Part shown: positions 1 to 5,676 of the stretch, in pieces
Position numbering within the stretch: the stretch's first letter is position 1
How the letters are laid out: every line of letters begins with the position of its first letter
DNA from: JACVCS01 sp038328575
GTDB lineage: Bacteria > Planctomycetota > Phycisphaerae > Phycisphaerales > UBA1924
Direction: 5' to 3'
Length of the DNA: 5,676 nucleotides
Assembly (NCBI GenBank): GCA_038328575.1
Contig: JBBQMD010000099.1
Location: 1 to 5,676 of the forward strand
Program-made: the position numbers and the translations under genes
Notes under the pieces: model-generated
The model's database searches: none
What the model was told of the DNA's origin: nothing
What the model saw: only the letters and a program-made list of their open reading frames with translations

Positions 1-779
1 CCGATGAGGGCGCGGTCAGGGTCGGCGCTGAGGGTGGTTTTGCCGGTGCCGGAGAGGCCGAAGAAGAGGGCGACGTTGGCGGGGTCGTTCTTGGCGACGT
101 TGGCGGAGCAGTGCATGGGGAAGACGCCGGCCTCGGGCATATCAAAGTTCATGGCGTAGAAGAGGGACTTCTTCATTTCGCCGGCGTATTCGGTGCCGAG
201 GATGACGACGAGTTTCTTTTCGAGGCTCTGGGCGATGATGACAGGGGACTTGACACCCAGGGTGGCTTGCTCGGCGGCGGTGAGGCGGCGCTTGCCGGCG
301 TTGATGATGGTCCAGCCGTTGGTCTCGATGGACCACTTGGCGTTGGGGCCAGCGGCCTTGGAGCCCTGGGGGATGAAGAGGGTGCGGATGAAGAGGGCGT
401 GCCAGGCCTGCTCGGTGACGACGCGGGCGTTGAGGCGGTGGGTGGGATCCGCGCCGACGAAGCCCTCGAACATGAAGAGGTCGGGGCGGGCGTTGAGGTG
501 ATCGATGGCGATCTTGGTGACGATGTCAAAGTTGGCGGGGGTGATGGGGAGGTTGAAGCCGCCCCAGCCGATCTTGTCGTGGATGGCGGCGGTGTCTTCG
601 AGGTACTTGTCTTTGGGGCTGCGGCCGGTGCGGTCGCCGGTGGTGGCGACGAGGCCGCCGTTAGAGGCGAGCTGGCCCTCGTTTCGGGCGATGGCGAACT
701 CGATGAGTTTGGCGGGGGCGAGGTTGGCGTGGATGCGTTGGGGCGAGAGGTTCAGGGCGCTGAGGAGTGAAGCGGCCAT
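1..779 (-). CDS. pckA: Phosphoenolpyruvate carboxykinase (ATP), N-terminal half (3' end outside window)
   Basis: Cytosolic enzyme that converts oxaloacetate and ATP to phosphoenolpyruvate, CO2 and ADP, the entry step of gluconeogenesis (EC 4.1.1.49). The minus strand reads without a stop from an ATG at 779 to the window edge, giving 259 codons of a family usually near 530-540. Visible family motifs in order are the substrate-binding segment TGDRTGRSPKDKY (residues 47-59), FEGFVGADP (104-112), TEYAGEMKKS (196-205), FPMHCSANV (220-228) and the kinase-1a/P-loop GLSGTGKTTLS (241-251). By recollection of E. coli PckA, Y198, K204 and H223 correspond to its active-site Tyr207, Lys213 and His232. The P-loop form and the RTGRSPKDK signature identify the ATP-type enzyme rather than the GTP-type. 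The kinase-2 and adenine-binding parts lie outside the window. The start is supported by a GGAG eight bases upstream. The gene diverges from tRNA-His. Codons end mostly in C (GCC, CTC, ATC), the opposite of prkA in this window. Confidence 0.96.
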   Translation of the reverse strand, partial: MAASLLSALNLSPQRIHANLAPAKLIEFAIARNEGQLASNGGLVATTGDRTGRSPKDKYLEDTAAIHDKIGWGGFNLPITPANFDIVTKIAIDHLNARPDLFMFEGFVGADPTHRLNARVVTEQAWHALFIRTLFIPQGSKAAGPNAKWSIETNGWTIINAGKRRLTAAEQATLGVKSPVIIAQSLEKKLVVILGTEYAGEMKKSLFYAMNFDMPEAGVFPMHCSANVAKNDPANVALFFGLSGTGKTTLSADPDRALI

Positions 780-787
780 GGGCGGGT

Positions 788-791
788 CTCC
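788..791 (-). promoter_or_regulatory. Shine-Dalgarno sequence of pckA
   Basis: On the minus strand GGAG precedes the pckA ATG with an eight-base spacer. This supports 779 as the start; no competing upstream ATG with a comparable site was seen. Confidence 0.6.
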
Positions 792-824
792 GAAGAGCGG
801 TGCGGGTCCGGCGGGGAGCGTGAA

Positions 825-850
825 GTGGAGTAAGGGTCGGCGGGCTCCAC
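825..850. repeat. Short inverted repeat in the pckA upstream region
   Basis: GTGGAG at 825-830 and CTCCAC at 845-850 are perfect 6-bp arms around a 14-base loop. A further direct copy of GTGGAG lies at 873-878. If pckA is transcribed from upstream, the arms would form a hairpin in its leader, about 45-70 bases before the start codon. A 6-bp repeat in G+C-rich DNA can easily be chance, and no function is assigned. Confidence 0.3.
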
Positions 851-896
851 GATAGCCGTTTGGCGATCCGGCGTGGAGGAGTGGGGAGACAAAGAT

Positions 897-924
897 GAAC
901 GGGTTGGGGGAGCGTGCGTATAGT
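897..924 (+). promoter_or_regulatory. Candidate promoter of tRNA-His
   Basis: TATAGT at 919-924 is a good -10-like hexamer, 28 bases before the tRNA 5' end, which suits a short processed leader. There is no convincing TTGACA-type -35 at 16-18 bases. Instead GAAC at 897-900 lies 16 bases before CGTATAG (917-923). This is an ECF-like spacing, and nearly the same arrangement occurs upstream of prkA. Placement is inferred from sequence only. Confidence 0.35.
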
Positions 925-952
925 CCTCCCCGGCCCTTGGAGGGCTGAAGTT

Positions 953-1027
953 GGTGGCTGTAGCTCAGTTGGTTAGAGCGCGAGGTTGTGATCCTTGAGG
1001 TCGCGGGTTCGAGTCCCGTCAGTCACC
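953..1027 (+). tRNA. tRNA-His (anticodon GTG)
   Basis: A full cloverleaf can be folded by hand. The acceptor stem pairs GTGGCTG (954-960) with CAGTCAC (1020-1026). The D arm is GCTC (963-966) with GAGC (976-979). The anticodon stem is CGAGG (981-985) with CCTTG (993-997), closing a TTGTGAT loop with anticodon GTG at 988-990. The T arm is GCGGG/CCCGT (1003-1007, 1015-1019) around TTCGAGT. The histidine identity pair is encoded: G-1 at 953 opposite discriminator C73 at 1027. The CCA end is not encoded (CTT follows), so it must be added by a CCA-adding enzyme. The variable loop AGGTC puts G46 at 1000, the base that TrmB methylates. The gene sits between pckA (divergent) and trmB (convergent). 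No duplicated tRNA 3' end that would mark an integrated element is visible nearby. Confidence 0.97.
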
Positions 1028-1040
1028 CTTTTGCAGAATC

Positions 1041-1068
1041 GCGAGACGCGAGACGCGAGTTGCGAGCT
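1041..1068. repeat. Degenerate 7-bp tandem repeat downstream of tRNA-His
   Basis: Four consecutive 7-mers run GCGAGAC, GCGAGAC, GCGAGTT, GCGAGCT. They are followed by the small palindrome TGAGA-G-TCTCA (1068-1078) and a GACGCGGGACGC stretch. GAGAC within the repeats can pair with GTCTC at 1073-1077, so a weak hairpin is possible. The repeat occupies the 69-base gap between the convergent tRNA-His and trmB. No strong stem followed by a T-run was found for either gene, so a termination role is only a possibility. Confidence 0.6.
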
Positions 1069-1096
1069 GAGAGTCTCAAGACGCGGGACGCACGCT

Positions 1097-1801
1097 TTAC
1101 AGTTTGCGGAGCACGCTGGCGTGCGGTTGTTTGCCGAGGGCGTCGCACATTTTGCGTTCGTAGTTGGTGGCGACGGCCTGGCCTTCGCCAACCCATGATG
1201 GCGGGATGAACGGGCGCAGCTGGAACGGCGGCGCGGGGCGCTGGGGGTTGGGCGTTGTCCAGCGTGCGAAGTGCTCGGTGTCCCAGGCCCAGAGTTCGTC
1301 GTGATCGGTGACAATGCGCAGCTCGCCCTCGGGGGTGAGGATGCGGTGGGCTTGCTCCAGGAACGCGTCTTGAATGACGCGGTTCTTGTGGTGCTTTTTC
1401 TTTGGCCAGGGGTCGGAGTAGTAGAGGTGAATCACGCGGACGCTGGCAGAGGGGACGCGCCAGCGGACGAACTCCACGGCGTCGGTGCAGAGCATCCGCA
1501 CGTTGGTCAGGCCCCGACGGCGGACGCGATCGGCGGCGTAGACGAAGAACTCGCGGGCGTATTCGATGCCCAGGTGGTTGACGCCTGGCTGGCTCTGGGC
1601 TTGCCCGAGGAGGAAGGAGCCTTTGCCGGAGCCGATCTCGATCTCTAAGGGCTGGTGTGGGGCGGGGAACCAGGCGGGGATGTTAAGGAAGCCGGCCTCG
1701 GGGCGAGCGAGGAGGTCGTCGGGGAGGGAGGGGAAGGTCGAGGTTGAGAGTTCGATGGTGCCTGGGTCGAGGTCGCGGCCGCGTGAGAGTCCGAAGGACA
1801 T
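1097..1801 (-). CDS. trmB: tRNA (guanine-N7-)-methyltransferase TrmB
   Basis: Class I SAM-dependent methyltransferase that forms m7G at position 46 in the variable loop of tRNAs (EC 2.1.1.33). The 234-residue product matches the family's usual size of about 210-240. Motifs in order are the SAM-binding glycine loop EIGSGKG (55-61), GIEYAREFF (78-86, acidic residue for SAM ribose), CTDAVEF (105-111), YYSDPWPKKKHHKNR (127-141, the TrmB signature with the conserved Asp130), the substrate-side TDHDELW (165-171) and the C-terminal TNYERK (212-217). The first 45 residues are a poorly conserved leader rich in Ser, Pro and Leu. The ATG at 1801 has no clear Shine-Dalgarno sequence. The histidine kinase gene lies 52 bases upstream on the same strand, so read-through transcription is likely. 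trmB converges on tRNA-His, whose G46 is a plausible substrate. Function is confident; start position is moderately confident. Confidence 0.96.
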   Translation of the reverse strand: MSFGLSRGRDLDPGTIELSTSTFPSLPDDLLARPEAGFLNIPAWFPAPHQPLEIEIGSGKGSFLLGQAQSQPGVNHLGIEYAREFFVYAADRVRRRGLTNVRMLCTDAVEFVRWRVPSASVRVIHLYYSDPWPKKKHHKNRVIQDAFLEQAHRILTPEGELRIVTDHDELWAWDTEHFARWTTPNPQRPAPPFQLRPFIPPSWVGEGQAVATNYERKMCDALGKQPHASVLRKL

Positions 1802-1853
1802 GGCGGAGGGTAGACGCGAGGATCAAGACTGAGCGATGAGCGTGGGGTGCGTG

Positions 1854-3263
1854 TCATGCGGCGGTGGCGGGGGCTGTGGCGCCAGCGTGAAGGGAGAGTG
1901 CGCGCAGGAGGCCTTTGAGCAGCGCAGCTTTGCTGATGGGCTTGGTGAGCACTTCGTTGCACCCGGCGAGGATGCAGCGTTTGCGGTCGCTATCGGAGGC
2001 GTGGGCGGTGAGGGCGACGATGGGCGCGGTGTACCCGGAGCGACGGAGGGCGGCGGTGGCCTCGAAGCCGTCCATCAATGGCATCTGGATGTCCATGAGG
2101 ATGGCGTCAAAGGGAGCGCCGGCGCGAAGAGCGCTGAGGGCTTCGGCGACGGCGGCGTGCCCGTTGTCGGCCATGGCGGTGCTGACGCCGGCGGCGTGCA
2201 GGAGGGCGTTGAGCAAACGCTGGCTGTCGGCGGCGTCTTCGGCGATGAGGACGCGTGCGGACCGGAGCGTTGAGAGCTGAGCGGGCGAAAGGGGCGAGTT
2301 CGTGGCGTGCGCTGGGGCGGTTTCGGAGGTGGCGGTGGGGAGGGTGAGGGTGACGCGGAAGGTTGTGCCGCGGGGGGGCGTGGGGGCGGTGGAGCTGGTG
2401 ACATCGATTGAGCCGCCCATGAGTTCGACGAGGGACTTGGAGATGGCGAGGCCAAGGCCGGAGCCGCCGAAGCGACGGGCGATGGTCTCGTCGGCCTGTT
2501 GAAAGCGTTCGAAGAGGCGGGCGAGCTGGGCCTCGGTCATGCCGATGCCGTTGTCAGAGATCTCAAAGCGGAGGGTGGTGAGGTGGGCATCGAACAGTGG
2601 CGGCAGCAGCGCGAGGGTGACGGCGCCGGCGGGTGAGAACTTGATGGCGTTGCCGACGAGATTCACGAGGATCTGGCGGAGACGGGTTTCGTCGCCCAGC
2701 ACGGCGCAGGGGGTGGGCTGGGTGATGAACGAGAGCGTCACGGCATGTTCGTGCGCACGACCCTGGAGCATCGTGCAGACGTCGGAAGCGATGACGGCGG
2801 GGTCGAGCGGTTGCGACTCGAGCGTCATCTTGTGGGCGCCGATCTTGGATGCGTCCAGCAGGTCGTTGATGATCGTGAGCAGGTGGGCGGCGTTGCGGCG
2901 GATGGTCTGGACGTGCCCGGGTTCCATCGTCGTGGAGTCGCTGAGGATGTCAGCGAAGCCGATGATCGCGGCCAGGGGCGTGCGGAGCTCGTGCGAGATG
3001 TCGGCGATGAACTCGTCGCGCGTGCGGGTGGCGCGTTCTGCGAGAGATCGCGCCCGACGCAGATCTTCTACCACGCGGACGTGTTCGGTCATGTCCACGT
3101 GGGTGTTTGTGACGACGTCACGGACATCGGCGATGTTGGTCGCGATAACGCCGGACCGGATGAGGTCGTTCAGAAAGGCGGGCTCGATGTGCGAAGAGAA
3201 GTCCATAAGCGTGCGCGCGGCGGTGGCCTTTGGGGAGCTTGTCGGGTTGCCAGTGGATTGCAT
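1854..3263 (-). CDS. Soluble hybrid sensor histidine kinase with C-terminal receiver domain
   Basis: A 469-residue two-component kinase that autophosphorylates on His and passes phosphate to its own receiver Asp. Residues 1-60 match no sensor domain I recognise. The segment THVDMTEHVRVVEDLRRAR (54-72) resembles the end of a PAS/PAC unit followed by a signalling coiled coil. HisKA carries the H-box SHELRTPL with His91. HATPase_c shows the N-box around NLVGNAIKFS (201-210), G1 DNGIG (237-241), F-box FERFQQAD (251-258) and G2 GGSGLGL (266-272). A Ser/Thr/Pro/Ala linker (about 308-333) leads to the receiver with acidic E342/D343, phospho-acceptor D391 in LMDIQMPLMDG, T419 and K441. All catalytic residues are intact. 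No transmembrane helix or signal peptide is visible, so it should be cytosolic. No Hpt or DNA-binding output is present, so a separate Hpt protein or regulator is expected. The ATG at 3263 follows an in-frame TGA by about 20 bases and has no obvious Shine-Dalgarno; Met20 is an alternative start. It precedes trmB and diverges from prkA. The cognate signal is unknown. Confidence 0.93.
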   Translation of the reverse strand: MQSTGNPTSSPKATAARTLMDFSSHIEPAFLNDLIRSGVIATNIADVRDVVTNTHVDMTEHVRVVEDLRRARSLAERATRTRDEFIADISHELRTPLAAIIGFADILSDSTTMEPGHVQTIRRNAAHLLTIINDLLDASKIGAHKMTLESQPLDPAVIASDVCTMLQGRAHEHAVTLSFITQPTPCAVLGDETRLRQILVNLVGNAIKFSPAGAVTLALLPPLFDAHLTTLRFEISDNGIGMTEAQLARLFERFQQADETIARRFGGSGLGLAISKSLVELMGGSIDVTSSTAPTPPRGTTFRVTLTLPTATSETAPAHATNSPLSPAQLSTLRSARVLIAEDAADSQRLLNALLHAAGVSTAMADNGHAAVAEALSALRAGAPFDAILMDIQMPLMDGFEATAALRRSGYTAPIVALTAHASDSDRKRCILAGCNEVLTKPISKAALLKGLLRALSLHAGATAPATAA

Positions 3264-3311
3264 CGGATGTCGATGACGACGTTTTCAGCGTAGATCGTGG
3301 GTTGGCTGAAA

Positions 3312-3335
3312 CTTCGGGGATTCCATTACCCGAAG
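3312..3335. promoter_or_regulatory. Inverted repeat, possible operator between histidine kinase and prkA
   Basis: CTTCGGG at 3312-3318 and CCCGAAG at 3329-3335 are perfect 7-bp arms separated by the 10-base AT-richer spacer GATTCCATTA. Arm centres are 17 bases apart. The right arm overlaps the GAAC element of the candidate prkA promoter by one base. That position would suit a dimeric regulator, although an mRNA hairpin is equally possible. There is no T-run, so it is not an intrinsic terminator. Confidence 0.4.
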
Positions 3336-3363
3336 AACCGGACCCGATCGGAGCGCGTATAGA
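3335..3363 (+). promoter_or_regulatory. Candidate prkA promoter
   Basis: GAAC (3335-3338), 17 bases, then CGTATAG (3356-3362), with TATAGA at 3358-3363 as a possible -10. The arrangement matches the one upstream of tRNA-His (16-base spacing). It would start transcription near 3370 and leave a leader of about 185 bases before prkA, which is long, so a nearer promoter may have been missed. Inferred from sequence only. Confidence 0.3.
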
Positions 3364-3542
3364 CGACAGACAGAGGGCGAGAACAGTGCGAAGTTTTGAG
3401 TGTGGTGACGGAGCGCGGCGTTTATGCCGATAGCTTGTTGGACTGATGTTCCTGGAGAGTGCCCACGTCGCTCACCGGCGCGCGAGGCACATTGAACGAT
3501 TGCGCGGCGCGCTGGCTTGGGCGGGCGGCGCGATCGCGCTAC

Positions 3543-3547
3543 GGGAG
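3543..3547 (+). promoter_or_regulatory. Shine-Dalgarno sequence of prkA
   Basis: GGGAG with a six-base spacer to the ATG at 3554. It decides the start, because the reading frame stays open upstream and contains a TTG at 3500 with no ribosome-binding site. Confidence 0.65.
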
Positions 3548-3553
3548 CGAGCC

Positions 3554-5676
<2,123 letters not shown>

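Larger units (their letters stand above)
3264..3553. other. Divergent intergenic region between histidine kinase and prkA
   Basis: These 290 bases separate two divergently transcribed genes and should hold both promoters. I see a 7-bp dyad at 3312-3335, a promoter-like GAAC/CGTATAG pair at 3335-3362 facing prkA, and a small CGGC-GTTTAT-GCCG hairpin at 3416-3429. The last ~70 bases are open in the prkA frame but are probably leader. No convincing promoter for the histidine kinase was found; TAATGG (minus strand, within the dyad spacer region) is too weak to call. No small gene with a ribosome-binding site was recognised. Confidence 0.5.

Noticed and set aside
111..855. Plus-strand open frames of 219, 102 and 116 codons
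   Set aside because: The two longer-overlapping frames lie inside pckA on the opposite strand, and the third starts inside it and runs into the upstream region. Translations are low-complexity and show no ribosome-binding site or domain, whereas the minus strand encodes a clear PEP carboxykinase.
933..945. GCCC-TTGGA-GGGC hairpin just before tRNA-His
   Set aside because: A 4-bp stem in G+C-rich DNA is too weak to call; it competes with a second pairing (CCTCC with GGAGG) and has no clear role in the short leader.
1028..1096. Intrinsic terminators for tRNA-His or trmB
   Set aside because: Only CCCTTTT directly after the tRNA and a weak 5-bp hairpin are present. There is no stable stem followed by a T-run in either direction.
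940..1100. tRNA-His as an integration site of a mobile element
   Set aside because: No repeated tRNA 3' end, integrase or foreign-looking cargo is present; the flanking genes are housekeeping.
1836..3293. Plus-strand open frames antisense to the histidine kinase
   Set aside because: They mirror the kinase frame (Gly/Val/Ala/Asp-rich shadows) and carry no motif. The minus-strand frame has complete H, N, G1, F, G2 and receiver motifs.
3486..3503. Possible sigma-54 promoter upstream of prkA (GGCAC ... TTGC)
   Set aside because: The GG to GC spacing is 14 bases rather than the required 10, so it does not fit a -24/-12 element.
3500..3553. Earlier TTG start for prkA at 3500
   Set aside because: The frame is open, but there is no Shine-Dalgarno before TTG, while ATG 3554 has GGGAG at six bases and the added residues look like leader.

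Overview
The window is G+C-rich bacterial chromosomal DNA, roughly two thirds G+C by eye. It is densely packed with housekeeping and regulatory genes. I see no transposase, integrase, phage gene, CRISPR array or toxin-antitoxin pair. The lineage cannot be fixed from sequence alone. High G+C, weak or absent Shine-Dalgarno sequences on two of four genes, a long-form PrkA kinase and an ATP-type PEP carboxykinase would all fit a planctomycete-like (possibly Phycisphaerae) or similar environmental bacterium. That is a low-confidence inference.

Layout, left to right. The 5' half of pckA (ATP-dependent phosphoenolpyruvate carboxykinase) lies on the minus strand and runs off the left edge. A 173-base intergenic region follows, ending in tRNA-His(GTG) on the plus strand. 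A short patch of degenerate 7-bp tandem repeats comes next. trmB (tRNA guanine-N7 methyltransferase, minus) converges on the tRNA. A soluble hybrid sensor histidine kinase with a C-terminal receiver domain (minus) lies 52 bases upstream of trmB, so the two may be co-transcribed. A 290-base divergent intergenic region holds a perfect 7-bp dyad and a promoter-like sequence. prkA (PrkA/YeaG-family serine protein kinase, plus) fills the rest and runs off the right edge, probably only about a dozen codons before its stop.

Functionally this is core gluconeogenesis (pckA), translation and tRNA modification (tRNA-His, trmB) and stress or starvation signalling (hybrid kinase, prkA). The only plausible local circuit is the histidine kinase/prkA divergent pair sharing one control region. 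The co-location is visible, but the regulatory link is speculation. In many bacteria prkA is followed by a DUF444 (yeaH) gene and a spoVR gene, and those would be expected just past the right edge.

The least ordinary signals are three. Synonymous sites are G-rich on the plus strand whichever strand carries the gene. A motif GAAC-N16/17-CGTATAG is shared between the tRNA-His and prkA upstream regions. An inverted repeat abuts the prkA copy of that motif. I did not find a convincing undescribed system here.
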